Of a stretch of 64,000 nucleotides of DNA, positions 45,152 to 54,011 are shown in pieces. How positions within the stretch are numbered: the first letter of the stretch is position 1; the number at the start of each line of letters is the position of its first letter. A program made the position numbers and the translations under genes. The DNA is from an uncultured Sphingomonas sp. Its GTDB lineage: Bacteria > Pseudomonadota > Alphaproteobacteria > Sphingomonadales > Sphingomonadaceae. The notes beneath the pieces are model-generated. The model had not been told where the DNA came from and ran no database searches. It was given only the letters and a program-made list of their open reading frames with translations. The DNA is taken from contig NZ_CALMPA010000039.1 of assembly GCF_937871615.1 (NCBI RefSeq), positions 62,001 to 126,000 of the forward strand. The letters run 5' to 3'.

Positions 45152-46156
45152 TCAACTGCCGATCACCTGCTCGATCACGCCGAAAATCGGGTGATGCCGA
45201 TCGTCCTCCGCCCAGATGCGCACGGTATCGCCGCGTTTCAGGAACGGGGTTGCCGGTTTGCCGGCCAGGATCGTCTCCACCGTGCGCACCTCGGCGATGC
45301 AGCAATAGCCCACGCCGCCCTGCGCGATCGGCTTGCCCGGACCGCCATTCGCATCGCTATTCGATACCGTGCCCGAGCCGATGATCGTTCCCGCGCCCAG
45401 CGCGCGCGTCTTCGCCGCATGGGCGATCAGAGTGCCGAAATCGAACGTCATGTCGACCCCCGCCTCGACCCGGCCGAATGCAGCGCCGTTCACGTCGACC
45501 ATCAGCTTGCGATGCAATTTGCCGTCCCGCCACCACTCGCCAAGGCTGTCGGGCGTGACGAACACGGGAGAAAAGGCCGACGCCGGCTTGGACTGGAAGA
45601 AACCGAATCCCTTGCCCAATTCCCCCGGAATGAGATTGCGCAGCGACACATCGTTGGTGAGGCCGATCAGCCGCACGGCGGCCAGCGCCTCCTCCCGCGT
45701 CGCGCCGAGCGGCACGTCGCCGGTGACGACCACCACTTCGGCCTCAAGATCGCAGCCCCATGCCTCGTCGGCGAGCGGGATCGCATCACGCGCGCCGAGG
45801 AAGCCATCCGACCCGCCCTGATACATCAGCGGATCACGCCAGAAGCTCTCGGGCATCTCCGCGCCCCGCGCCTGCCGCACCAGCGCGACATGGTTCACAT
45901 AGGCCGATCCGTCCGCCCATTGGAAAGCGCGCGGCAGCGGCGCGGCGGCATCATGCTCGTGGAAACGTTCGCGCGGGATCGTCTGATGCTCCAGATCCGT
46001 CGCCAGAAGCTCAAGCAGTGGCGCGATCCGATCCCAGTCATCCAGCGCCGCCTGCAGCGTCGGGCAAAGGTGAGTCGCATCGGCACACCAGGCGAGATCG
46101 CTGGAAACCACGACGAGCTTTCCGTCGCGACCATGCTTCAGGCTTGCTAGTTTCAT
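45152..46156 (-). CDS. Fumarylacetoacetate hydrolase family protein
   Basis: The 334-residue FAH-family enzyme has the metal-binding E-A-E-V-V-V-V-T-G-D near residue 137, T-N-D-V-S-L-R near residue 167, G-F-G-F-F-Q-S-K-P and the C-terminal G-A-G-T-I-I-G-S-G-T-V-S-N. The size and sequence fit the fumarylacetoacetate hydrolases that finish tyrosine degradation, but related family members act on other diketones. The AAGGAG ribosome-binding site lies 10 bases before the ATG. An operator-like match to the hppD site overlaps the start. Confidence 0.85.
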   Translation of the reverse strand: MKLASLKHGRDGKLVVVSSDLAWCADATHLCPTLQAALDDWDRIAPLLELLATDLEHQTIPRERFHEHDAAAPLPRAFQWADGSAYVNHVALVRQARGAEMPESFWRDPLMYQGGSDGFLGARDAIPLADEAWGCDLEAEVVVVTGDVPLGATREEALAAVRLIGLTNDVSLRNLIPGELGKGFGFFQSKPASAFSPVFVTPDSLGEWWRDGKLHRKLMVDVNGAAFGRVEAGVDMTFDFGTLIAHAAKTRALGAGTIIGSGTVSNSDANGGPGKPIAQGGVGYCCIAEVRTVETILAGKPATPFLKRGDTVRIWAEDDRHHPIFGVIEQVIGS

Positions 46157-46166
46157 TTGTTACGAT
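46150..46166. promoter_or_regulatory. Operator-like sequence at the FAH-family gene start
   Basis: GTTTCATTTGTTACGAT matches 15 of 17 bases of the hppD operator region (32402-32418), differing at positions 7 and 15. It covers the start codon and the bases just upstream. If bound by the MarR protein it would block the FAH-family gene. Part of the match is coding sequence, so the evidence is moderate. Confidence 0.45.
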
Positions 46167-46332
46167 CTCCTTCGCCGGCTCTTTGCCGCGATCGGCCGGC
46201 TGAGTCGAGAGCGTGGGCCGACGCGCGCGTCCGCGCAAGCCGCCGCAACGCTCCATAACAAAAGTTACTTGACCCCCCGCCTGCGCACCGCGAGAAGGCT
46301 CACAACAGTTTTGGACATAAGGATTGCCCAGC

Positions 46333-47487
46333 ATGTCGCTCGATACCGTCGCCGGTCGTTTCGCCTATAACGAGGATCACGAGGCGTTCCGCCAGACGGT
46401 CCGCAGCTTCCTCGCCAAGGAAGGCGTGCCCAATTCGGATCAGTGGGAAAAGGATCGGCTGGTGCCCAAATCCTTCTGGCAGCAGGCGGGCGAAATCGGG
46501 ATGCTCTGCCCCACCGTGCCGGAAGCCTATGGCGGGCTGGGCCTCGATTTCGGCTATAACGCGATCGTCGACGAGGAAATGGCCTATGCGGGCGTGCCCG
46601 CCGGCTTCTCGCTCCAGTCCGATATCGTCGCGGGTTACATGGAAACCTACGGCTCGGAGGAGCAGAAGAAGGAATGGTTGCCCAAGATGGTGTCGGGCGA
46701 CGTGATAACCGCGATCGCGATGACCGAGCCGGGCACGGGCAGCGATCTTCAGGCGATCCGCACCACCGCGCGCAAGGATGGCAATCACTATGTCATCAAC
46801 GGCTCGAAGACCTATATCACCAACGGCCAGAACACCGATCTGACGCTGGTGGTCGCCAAGACTGATCCCAACGCGCAGCCGGCGTGGAAGGGAATGTCGA
46901 TCATTCTGGTCGAAAGCGATCGTGAAGGCTTCTCGAAGGGCCGCAAGCTCGACAAGATCGGGCAGGACGCCGCCGACACTTCCGAACTGTTCTTTGAAGA
47001 CGTGCGCGTGCCGATCACCAACTGCCTCGGTGAAGAAGGCATGGGCTTCATCTATCTGATGAGCCAGTTGCCGCAGGAGCGGCTGTCGATCGCGGTTTCC
47101 TGCCAGGCATCGGCGCAGAAGGCGTTTGACGACACGGTCGCCTTCACCAAGGAACGCAAGGCGTTCAAGGGCACGGTGTTCGATTTCCAGAACACGAAGT
47201 TCGTCTTGGCCGACATCAAGTCCAAGCTCCAGATCGGCTGGGCGCACCTCGACTGGGCGATCGCGCGCCACCTGAAGGGCGAACTGACCAACGAGGAAGG
47301 CGCGGCGGCCAAGCTGTGGCATACCGATCTTCAGTGGGAAGTGATGGACAAGTGCCTCCAGCTTCATGGCGGCGCGGGCTATATGAACGAATATCCGATC
47401 GCCCGCATGTGGCGCGGCGCGCGCGTCAGCCGGATCTACGGCGGCACGAACGAGATCATGAAGGAAGTGATCGCGCGCAAGCTGTAA
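46333..47487 (+). CDS. Acyl-CoA dehydrogenase
   Basis: The 384-residue FAD enzyme introduces a 2,3-double bond into acyl-CoA. It has I-A-M-T-E-P-G-T-G-S-D-L-Q near residue 130 (FAD/substrate loop), Y-I-T-N-G near residue 160, E-R-L-S-I-A-V-S near residue 246 and the terminal Q-L-H-G-G-A-G-Y-M-N-E-Y-P and G-G-T-N-E-I-M-K-E. ATG 46333 gives the normal length; a TTG lies 9 bases upstream. It is divergent from the FAH-family gene. The 206 bases downstream contain no gene. Confidence 0.94.
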   Translation: MSLDTVAGRFAYNEDHEAFRQTVRSFLAKEGVPNSDQWEKDRLVPKSFWQQAGEIGMLCPTVPEAYGGLGLDFGYNAIVDEEMAYAGVPAGFSLQSDIVAGYMETYGSEEQKKEWLPKMVSGDVITAIAMTEPGTGSDLQAIRTTARKDGNHYVINGSKTYITNGQNTDLTLVVAKTDPNAQPAWKGMSIILVESDREGFSKGRKLDKIGQDAADTSELFFEDVRVPITNCLGEEGMGFIYLMSQLPQERLSIAVSCQASAQKAFDDTVAFTKERKAFKGTVFDFQNTKFVLADIKSKLQIGWAHLDWAIARHLKGELTNEEGAAAKLWHTDLQWEVMDKCLQLHGGAGYMNEYPIARMWRGARVSRIYGGTNEIMKEVIARKL

Positions 47488-47693
47488 GCGCGGCTACGTC
47501 CGCGCCGGTCGCGCAGCGAACAGCTTGCGCGGCCGGCGGACGGGCGCCCTTCAATGGCGCCCGATCCGGCCGACGGCGCGACGCCCCACTCCCCCGCGCG
47601 GACCAACGGAGCCGAAAGGCTGGCGTAAAGAAGCTGAGACATCGGCGCAGGCGCCTCTTGGCAAATACCCTCCAAACGCGGCATCCTCGCGCC

Positions 47694-48143
47694 ATGCCGC
47701 CCGCGATCACCTTCACCGTCGCCCCGCGCGCCGATGGCGACATGTCGGCGATCCCGATCGACTTCGATCAGCGCGCGGTGTTCGGCACTGCGCGACCGCC
47801 GGTGGTGGTGACGATCAACGGCTACAGCTATCGCAGCACGATCGCGATCATGCGCGGCGAGGCATTCGTGCCGCTGCGCCGATCGCACCAGCAGGCGGCG
47901 GGTGTTGTGCCCGGCCAGCCTTTTGGCGTGACGCTCGCGCTCGACACCGAACCGCGCATCGTCACATTGCCCGCCGACCTCGCCGCGATGCTCGATACGG
48001 CGAACGCGCGCGCCGGATGGGGCCGGCTGAGCTTCACCGCGCAGCGCGAGCATGTCGAAGCGATCGAGGGCGCCAAACGCCCGGAAACACGCGCAAAACG
48101 CCTCGCCGCCGCGCTTGCCGCAGCCGCCTCTCGCGTGCCGTGA
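47694..48143 (+). CDS. DUF1905/YdeI-OmpD-associated family protein
   Basis: The 149-residue protein has an N-terminal DUF1905 beta domain (F-G-T-A-R-P-P-V-V-V-T-I-N-G and Y-R-S-T-I-A-I-M-R-G-E-A-F-V-P-L). A short helical YdeI/OmdA-like C-terminus follows: L-S-F-T-A-Q-R-E-H-V-E-A-I-E-G-A-K-R-P-E-T-R. This family has been linked to bacteriocin protection and stress, without a defined activity. Confidence 0.82.
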   Translation: MPPAITFTVAPRADGDMSAIPIDFDQRAVFGTARPPVVVTINGYSYRSTIAIMRGEAFVPLRRSHQQAAGVVPGQPFGVTLALDTEPRIVTLPADLAAMLDTANARAGWGRLSFTAQREHVEAIEGAKRPETRAKRLAAALAAAASRVP

Positions 48144-48342
48144 CTTGACATTTCGCCGCCGCGCCCGCATCTGCGCCGCCGATCGAGGCGTTTAAAAACG
48201 CAGCGTGATCGGGCCTTTCGCGGCCCCGGCTCCGCCTCGATTGTCGTTCGGGCATCCCAAGTCACGCGGGGCGTCAATCTTCCCGCCTCCGCGCGCGCCC
48301 TTCGGCCCGCGCGGCCCGGCATATTTGCAGGTATTTCATTTC

Positions 48343-49734
48343 ATGAGCTTTTCCGAACTCGGCCTGACCGACGCGCTTGTCCGCGCGCTCGACGCCAAAG
48401 GCTATGAGACCCCCACCCCGATCCAGCGCGACGCCATCCCCGTCGTGCTCACCGGGCGCGATCTGCTGGGCATCGCGCAGACCGGCACCGGCAAGACGGC
48501 GGCCTTCGTGCTGCCGTCGATCCAGCGGCTGGCGGAATCCCCCAAGAAGCTGCTGCCGACGCATTGCCGGATGCTCGTTCTCGCGCCGACGCGCGAGCTT
48601 GCCAGCCAGATCGCCGACAACGCGCGCGGCTATGCCCGCAATTCGCAACTGTCGGTCGCGACGGTGTTTGGCGGCACCAGCATTTCCAAGAACCGGCATG
48701 ATCTGATGCGCGGCGTCGACATCCTCGTCGCCACGCCGGGCCGGTTGCTCGATCTGGTGGAGCAGCGTTTCTGCAACCTGTCGATGCTCGAAATCCTCGT
48801 CCTCGACGAGGCGGATCAGATGCTTGACCTCGGCTTCATCCATGCGCTGCGCAAGATCGTCCGCATGGTCCCGCGCCGGCGCCAGACGCTGTTCTTCTCC
48901 GCGACCATGCCCACGTCGATCCGCGAGCTGGCGAGCCAGTTCCTGCACGATCCGGCGACCGTTTCGGTCGTGCCCGCATCGACCACCGCCGAGCGCGTCG
49001 ATCAGTGCGTCACCTTCGTCAACCAACAGGAAAAGCAGGCGCTCCTCACCATCCTGCTGACCGAGGAACCGATCGACCGCGCGCTGGTATTCACCCGCAC
49101 CAAGCACGGCGCGGACCGGGTCGTCCGCCTGCTCGGCGGCAACGGCATCGCGGCAAGCGCGATCCACGGCAACAAGAGCCAGGCGCAGCGCGAACGCGCA
49201 CTGGCGGCATTCAAATCGGGCGACGTGCCGATCCTCGTCGCAACCGATATCGCGGCGCGCGGGATCGACATTTCCGGCGTCAGCCATGTGTTCAACTTCG
49301 AACTGCCCAACGTGCCGGAACAATATGTCCACCGCATCGGCCGCACCGCGCGCGCCGGGGCCAGCGGCGTCGCGATCTCATTCTGCGCCGAGGATGAACG
49401 CCCCTATATGCGCGACATCGAGAAGCTGACGCGGCTGCGCGTGCCGGTGCGTGCGCTGCCCGCCGACTTCATGAACCGTGCCGAGGCGCTCAAGGCCGCG
49501 CGCGTGCGCGTCGCCGGCCCCGATCCCGCCCCGCGCGAGGATCGTCCGCGCGGACCACGCGGCCCGGCGCGACCCAAGGCGAGCCACAGCCCGACCGCGA
49601 CCCGCGACTATTCGAACGCCAGCCGCCGGCGTGGCGGCGGCGGTGGCGGTCGCCCCGGCGGTGGCGCTGGTGGTGGCGGCGGTGGCCGCAATCGTGGTCG
49701 TGGTCGCGGCCCCGGCGCGCCTGCCGGCGCCTGA
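48343..49734 (+). CDS. DEAD-box RNA helicase
   Basis: The 463-residue helicase has a Q-motif G-Y-E-T-P-T-P-I-Q, Walker A A-Q-T-G-T-G-K-T, P-T-R-E-L-A, T-P-G-R, D-E-A-D, S-A-T and H-R-I-G-R-T-A-R-A-G in order. A C-terminal tail of about 60 residues is Arg/Gly-rich with long Gly runs and G-R-G-R-G repeats, suited to RNA binding. It probably acts in ribosome assembly or cold adaptation (RhlE-like). The 199-base leader (48144-48342) may be a long 5' UTR; no defined element is seen there. Confidence 0.93.
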   Translation: MSFSELGLTDALVRALDAKGYETPTPIQRDAIPVVLTGRDLLGIAQTGTGKTAAFVLPSIQRLAESPKKLLPTHCRMLVLAPTRELASQIADNARGYARNSQLSVATVFGGTSISKNRHDLMRGVDILVATPGRLLDLVEQRFCNLSMLEILVLDEADQMLDLGFIHALRKIVRMVPRRRQTLFFSATMPTSIRELASQFLHDPATVSVVPASTTAERVDQCVTFVNQQEKQALLTILLTEEPIDRALVFTRTKHGADRVVRLLGGNGIAASAIHGNKSQAQRERALAAFKSGDVPILVATDIAARGIDISGVSHVFNFELPNVPEQYVHRIGRTARAGASGVAISFCAEDERPYMRDIEKLTRLRVPVRALPADFMNRAEALKAARVRVAGPDPAPREDRPRGPRGPARPKASHSPTATRDYSNASRRRGGGGGGRPGGGAGGGGGGRNRGRGRGPGAPAGA

Positions 49735-49739
49735 ACGGG

Positions 49740-50699
49740 TCAGCGCGGCGCGGCGATGAACCCGGCGATGGCTTCGGCCACGCCGGGCGCGAGCGGCAGC
49801 GACTCATCGCCATAAGTGGCGAGATTGGCGGCGCGATCATCGCCCGCCACCGCCTTCAGCACGTGGTTCATGCCGGGGATGATCGCCAGCCGCGCGTGGG
49901 GCTGCGCCTCGTGCAGCGCCTCGGCATCGGCGACCGACACCTGAAGATCGCGATCGCCCTGCACGATCAGCACCGGCCCGGCATAGCCCGCGATCAGCCG
50001 CGCGGGGTCCAGCGCGAACAGGCTCTTTAGGAACCCCTGCACACGCGGCGCGAAGATGCGCTGCACCACAGGGTGCATCCTGCTCACATCTGCGTCGTGC
50101 CCGGCGGCAAGCGCATCCAGCGCGGCATCAGCATCGGCGAGGATCGGCGCGTTGGCCGGGTTGGCGTGAAACTGCGCGCGCATCACCACATCGAGCCGGC
50201 GACCCGGAGCGGAAATCAGCACCAGTCCGCAAATCGCAGCCGGCTGCCGCGCGGCGGCGAGCGCGACCAGCCCGCCCTCGCTATGCCCCGCGACCCACAC
50301 GCACCGCGCGCCGGTTTGCGCACGGATCGCGGCGATCCACGCGTGAACGTCCGCCGCATAATCATCGAGTGTCACCGCATTAGGGTCCGCCACAGCGGCC
50401 TTGCTGCCGAACATCCCGCGCTTGTCGATCCGCACGCTGGCGATACCGCGTTCGGCCAATGCGTCGGCGAGCAGGCGATAGGACTGCGCGGTTATGCCAA
50501 GCGGGCTGTCGCCGTCGCGATCGGTCGGCCCGGAACCGGGGATAATCAGTACGATCGGCGCGCCCGGTTTCGTCCGCGCCCAGGTGCCGGCAAGCGCGCC
50601 CAGCGGCCCCGGCGCGGTGATCGCCTCCTCGCGTGGCGGTGCCTCGCCGATCGGCAACGCCACCATCGCGGCTGCCGCCGCCAGCGCGACCAGGCTCAT
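49740..50699 (-). CDS. Secreted alpha/beta hydrolase
   Basis: The 319-residue protein has a short signal peptide (residues 1-20). The alpha/beta hydrolase core shows I-P-G-S-G-P-T-D-R-D-G near residue 54, R-I-D-K-R-G near residue 91, nucleophile elbow A-G-H-S-E-G-G near residue 137 and His in G-M-N-H-V-L-K. It resembles periplasmic esterase/dienelactone-hydrolase-like proteins. Its ATG overlaps the nitroreductase stop (ATGA), so it is the second gene of that operon. The substrate is unknown. Confidence 0.82.
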   Translation of the reverse strand: MSLVALAAAAAMVALPIGEAPPREEAITAPGPLGALAGTWARTKPGAPIVLIIPGSGPTDRDGDSPLGITAQSYRLLADALAERGIASVRIDKRGMFGSKAAVADPNAVTLDDYAADVHAWIAAIRAQTGARCVWVAGHSEGGLVALAAARQPAAICGLVLISAPGRRLDVVMRAQFHANPANAPILADADAALDALAAGHDADVSRMHPVVQRIFAPRVQGFLKSLFALDPARLIAGYAGPVLIVQGDRDLQVSVADAEALHEAQPHARLAIIPGMNHVLKAVAGDDRAANLATYGDESLPLAPGVAEAIAGFIAAPR

Positions 50700-51361
50700 C
50701 CCAACTCCGTCAACCACTCATCCTCGGGCGCGCGCGGGCTGCGCGTGCGATTGGCGGCTTCTTCCGGGTCTTCATAGCCGATCGCCACGCCGCAGAACAC
50801 CATGCGCTCCGCCGGGGTGCCGAGGAAATTCTCCACCGTCTGCGGATAGACCGCCCAGCATTCCTGCGGGCATGTCGCCAGCCCCGCCTCCACCGCGAGC
50901 AGCATCAGATTTTGCAGGTACATACCAAGGTCCGCCCATTGCGGCGGCCCCATCCGGCGATCGACCGTGACGAAATAGGCGGCGGGCGCGCCGAAGAACT
51001 GGAAATTGCGCGCGAACCAGATCGCGCGGGCGCGGCGATCCTCGCGCGGGATGCCGAGATGGCCGTAGAGCAATTCCCCGATCTGGAAACGGCGCGCGTT
51101 CATCACCTCCGGAATCTCGCGCGGGTAGATATCATAGCCCGGCGTTTCGCTTTCGCGCCGTTCGATCTTGCCCCGCATGATCTCCTTCAGCCGCGCCATC
51201 GACGCGCCGTGGACGATATCGACATGCCAGGGCTGGAGGTTCCCGCCGGTTGCGGCGCGCGCGGCGGTCAGCGCCAGTTCGCGCAGCAGCGCCGGATCAA
51301 CCGCCCGATCGAGGAAACCGCGCACCGATCGCCGCTCGCCTATCGCCGTGCTCACGTCCAT
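50696..51361 (-). CDS. Nitroreductase family protein
   Basis: The 221-residue flavin oxidoreductase has an N-terminal R-R-S-V-R-G-F phosphate-binding motif. A-A-T-G-G-N-L-Q-P-W-H follows near residue 39, with a C-terminal helix carrying F-C-G-V-A-I-G-Y. It is likely an FMN-dependent NAD(P)H reductase of nitro or quinone compounds. ATG 51361 gives a start just before the motif; ATG 51373 is an alternative. It is divergent from the thiolase. Confidence 0.9.
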   Translation of the reverse strand: MDVSTAIGERRSVRGFLDRAVDPALLRELALTAARAATGGNLQPWHVDIVHGASMARLKEIMRGKIERRESETPGYDIYPREIPEVMNARRFQIGELLYGHLGIPREDRRARAIWFARNFQFFGAPAAYFVTVDRRMGPPQWADLGMYLQNLMLLAVEAGLATCPQECWAVYPQTVENFLGTPAERMVFCGVAIGYEDPEEAANRTRSPRAPEDEWLTELG

Positions 51362-51442
51362 TATGCTCTCCACCCCTTGCCGTTCGCGTCAATCCGCGCC
51401 AAATGCGGTGCCGGGATAACATCTGTTATGGAGAGTCGGAAG

Positions 51443-52627
51443 ATGCCTGAGGCGTATATCGTCGAAGCGGTTCGGACGGCCGGGGGAAGGCGTGGCGGCA
51501 AGCTCGCCGGCTGGCACCCGGTCGATCTCGCGGCAAAGGTGCTGGATGCGGTGGTGGAACGGTCGGGCATCCCCGGCGAGGCCGTCGAAGACGTCATCAT
51601 GGGCTGCGTCAGCCAGGGCGGCGAACAGGCCGGGCAGGTCGGCCGCAACGCGGTGCTCGCATCGGTGCTGCCGGAAAGCGTGCCGGCGGTGACGATCGAC
51701 CGCCAGTGCGGCTCCAGCCAGCAGGCGATGCAATTCGCGGCGCAGGCGGTGATGTCGGGCACGCAGGACGTGGTGATCGCATCGGGCGTGGAGAGCATGA
51801 CGCGCGTGCCGATGGGCTCCACCTTCAAGCTGTTCTACGATGCCGGGCTCGGCAAGAACAAGTCGCCGGGGCTGGAGGAGAAATACCCCGGCATCGTCTT
51901 CAACCAGTTCGCTGGCGCCGAGATGATCGCGAAGAAATACGGCTTCACGCGTGAGGCGCTGGATGAGTTTTCGCTCAACAGCCACCGCAAGGCCGTCGCC
52001 GCGACGCAGGCGGGCAAGTTCAGGGATGAGATCGTAGCACTTGAGATCGAGACGCCCGACGGCAAGGAGCAGCACGCTTCGGACGAAGGCATCCGCTACG
52101 ACGCCTCCGCCGAGGGCATGGCGAGCGTGAAGAAGCTTTCGGAAACCGGCGTGCTCACCGCCGCCTCGTCCAGCCAGATCTGCGATGGCGCGAGCGCGGT
52201 GCTGATCGTCAGCGCCGAGGCGGTGAAGAAATATAATCTCAAGCCGCTGGCGAAGATCGTGGGCCTCACCGTTACCGCCGGCGATCCGGTGGTGATGCTT
52301 GAGGAGCCGCTGTTCGCCACCGACAAGGCGCTGAAGAAAGCCGGCCTGTCGATCGACGATATCGACCTGTTCGAGGTGAACGAGGCGTTCGCCTCCGTGC
52401 CGATGGCCTGGCTCAAGCATACCGGCGCGAAGCCCGATCGGCTGAACGTCAACGGCGGGGCGATCGCGCTCGGCCACCCGCTCGGCGCGTCGGGCACCAA
52501 GCTGATGGCAACGCTCGTCCACGAATTGCGCCGTCGCGGTGGCCGCTATGGCCTGCAAACCATGTGCGAGGGCGGCGGCGTGGCCAATGTCACGATCATC
52601 GAGAATTGCGACTGGAAAGCGGCCTGA
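51443..52627 (+). CDS. Acetyl-CoA acetyltransferase/3-ketoacyl-CoA thiolase
   Basis: The 394-residue thiolase has nucleophile Cys in D-R-Q-C-G-S-S-Q-Q near residue 91, N-E-A-F-A-S-V-P near residue 320, G-G-A-I-A-L-G-H-P-L near residue 350 and terminal C-E-G-G-G-V. ATG 51443 has GGAGAGTCGGAAG upstream. It is followed by an SDR and a thioesterase, consistent with an acyl-CoA degradation operon. Confidence 0.93.
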   Translation: MPEAYIVEAVRTAGGRRGGKLAGWHPVDLAAKVLDAVVERSGIPGEAVEDVIMGCVSQGGEQAGQVGRNAVLASVLPESVPAVTIDRQCGSSQQAMQFAAQAVMSGTQDVVIASGVESMTRVPMGSTFKLFYDAGLGKNKSPGLEEKYPGIVFNQFAGAEMIAKKYGFTREALDEFSLNSHRKAVAATQAGKFRDEIVALEIETPDGKEQHASDEGIRYDASAEGMASVKKLSETGVLTAASSSQICDGASAVLIVSAEAVKKYNLKPLAKIVGLTVTAGDPVVMLEEPLFATDKALKKAGLSIDDIDLFEVNEAFASVPMAWLKHTGAKPDRLNVNGGAIALGHPLGASGTKLMATLVHELRRRGGRYGLQTMCEGGGVANVTIIENCDWKAA

Positions 52628-52661
52628 GCCGCGATTTCACGGGAAAAAGTGAGGGTTAAAG

Positions 52662-53444
52662 ATGAAGCTTGATAACACTGTCTCCGCCGTCATCACCGGC
52701 GGTGCCTCCGGCCTCGGTGCGGCGACCGCGCGGCTGCTCGCAGCGAAGGGCGTGAAGGTCGCGCTGTTCGATCTGCAAGAGGAAAAGGGCGAAGCGCTCG
52801 CCAAGGAACTCGGCGGCGTGTTCTGCAAGGTCAACGTCACCGACGAAGCCTCGGTCGACGAAGGCTTCGCCAAGGCGCGCGCCGCGATCGGCCAGGAGCG
52901 CATCCTCGTCAACTGCGCCGGCACCGGCAACGCGATCAAGACCGCGAGCCGCAGCAAGGAAGACGGCTCGATCAAGCACTTCCCGCTCGATGCGTTCAAC
53001 TGGATCATCCAGATCAACCTCGTCGGCACGTTCCGCTGCATCGCCAAATCGGCGGCGGGCATGTTGACGCTCGATCCGATGGAAGACGGCGAGCGCGGCG
53101 CGATCGTCAACACCGCGTCGGTCGCGGCGGAGGACGGCCAGATGGGTCAGGCGGCCTATTCGGCATCGAAGGGCGGCGTCGTCGGCATGACGCTCCCGAT
53201 CGCGCGCGATCTGATGGGCGAAGGCATCCGCGTCAACACGATCCTGCCGGGCATCTTCAACACCCCGCTGCTCGCCGCCGCGCCGCAGAACGTGAAGGAC
53301 GCGCTGGCCGCTTCCGTCCCGTTCCCGAAGCGCCTCGGCGATCCTGCCGAATATGCCGCGCTCGCCACGCTGATGATCGAGAACGGCTATTTCAACGGCG
53401 AGGACGTGCGCCTCGACGGCGCGATCCGCATGGCCCCGCGGTGA
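52662..53444 (+). CDS. SDR family 3-hydroxyacyl-CoA dehydrogenase-like protein
   Basis: The 260-residue short-chain dehydrogenase has the cofactor motif T-G-G-A-S-G-L-G near residue 12, N-C-A-G near residue 85, catalytic Ser in N-T-A-S-V-A-A and Y-S-A-S-K near residue 165. The order and the G-Q-x-G-Q-A-A-Y-S-A-S-K-G-G-V block match type-II 3-hydroxyacyl-CoA dehydrogenases (HSD17B10-like) acting in fatty-acid and isoleucine breakdown. It lies 34 bases after the thiolase. Confidence 0.9.
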   Translation: MKLDNTVSAVITGGASGLGAATARLLAAKGVKVALFDLQEEKGEALAKELGGVFCKVNVTDEASVDEGFAKARAAIGQERILVNCAGTGNAIKTASRSKEDGSIKHFPLDAFNWIIQINLVGTFRCIAKSAAGMLTLDPMEDGERGAIVNTASVAAEDGQMGQAAYSASKGGVVGMTLPIARDLMGEGIRVNTILPGIFNTPLLAAAPQNVKDALAASVPFPKRLGDPAEYAALATLMIENGYFNGEDVRLDGAIRMAPR

Positions 53445-53504
53445 GCCGCAGCGCGGGAGACGGGCTGGCCCACGCCAACCCGCGCCTCGCGCAAGGCCGG
53501 CCGG

Positions 53505-53555
53505 CGGGTCGCATAGCGACCCGTCCGACGACGCGGGATTAACTCCCGCGTCGTC
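53505..53555 (+). repeat. Two perfect hairpins between the SDR and thioesterase genes
   Basis: CGGGTCGC (53505-53512) pairs with GCGACCCG (53516-53523) around ATA. A 12-bp perfect stem joins 53527-53538 and 53544-53555 around TTAAC. No T run follows. The second stem is the stronger and may limit read-through or mark mRNA processing. Confidence 0.7.
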
Positions 53556-53579
53556 CCTCGTCCATTTAGGATCACGCTG

Positions 53580-54011
53580 ATGCCCCGCCCCGCCGCATGG
53601 CGCCTGTCGCCAGACGCTTATCCGATCCGCGAGACGATCCAGACGCGCTATCAGGATCTCGATCCGAACGGGCATCTCAACAACGTCGCCTTCGCCGCTT
53701 TGTTCGAAACCGCGCGGGTGCGGATAAACCAGTCGCTCGGCAGCCGGGAAGCGACACCGGGCTTTCGCGCCGTCGTCGCGCGCAACGAAATCAATTATCT
53801 CGCGGAAGGCAGCTTTCCCGATCCGGTCGAGATCGCGATCGGCATCGGCACAATCGGTAACCGCAGTTGGGAAATGCTCGCCGCGATGTTCCAGAACGGC
53901 CACGCGATCGCGACCTGCGACACGGTGATCGTGATGACCACGCCTGCGGGGGAAGGGATTCCCGATATCATGCGCCGGCGGCTGGAAGGTCTGCGGGTGA
54001 CGGGAGGTTAG
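53580..54011 (+). CDS. Acyl-CoA thioesterase (4-hydroxybenzoyl-CoA thioesterase-like hotdog)
   Basis: The 143-residue hotdog protein carries the catalytic loop Q-D-L-D-P-N-G-H-L-N-N-V near residue 27, where Asp acts as base, and the R-N-E-I-N-Y-L strand. It hydrolyses acyl-CoA or acyl-ACP thioesters. It follows the SDR gene after the hairpins and ends overlapping the tail of the antisense membrane pseudogene by 44 bases. Confidence 0.85.
   Translation: MPRPAAWRLSPDAYPIRETIQTRYQDLDPNGHLNNVAFAALFETARVRINQSLGSREATPGFRAVVARNEINYLAEGSFPDPVEIAIGIGTIGNRSWEMLAAMFQNGHAIATCDTVIVMTTPAGEGIPDIMRRRLEGLRVTGG

Noticed and set aside
46256-46274. TAACAAAAGTTA dyad and TTGACC upstream of the acyl-CoA dehydrogenase as a third MarR site and promoter
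   Set aside because: Only 4-bp arms, a poor match to the hppD site and no credible -10 box at the right distance.
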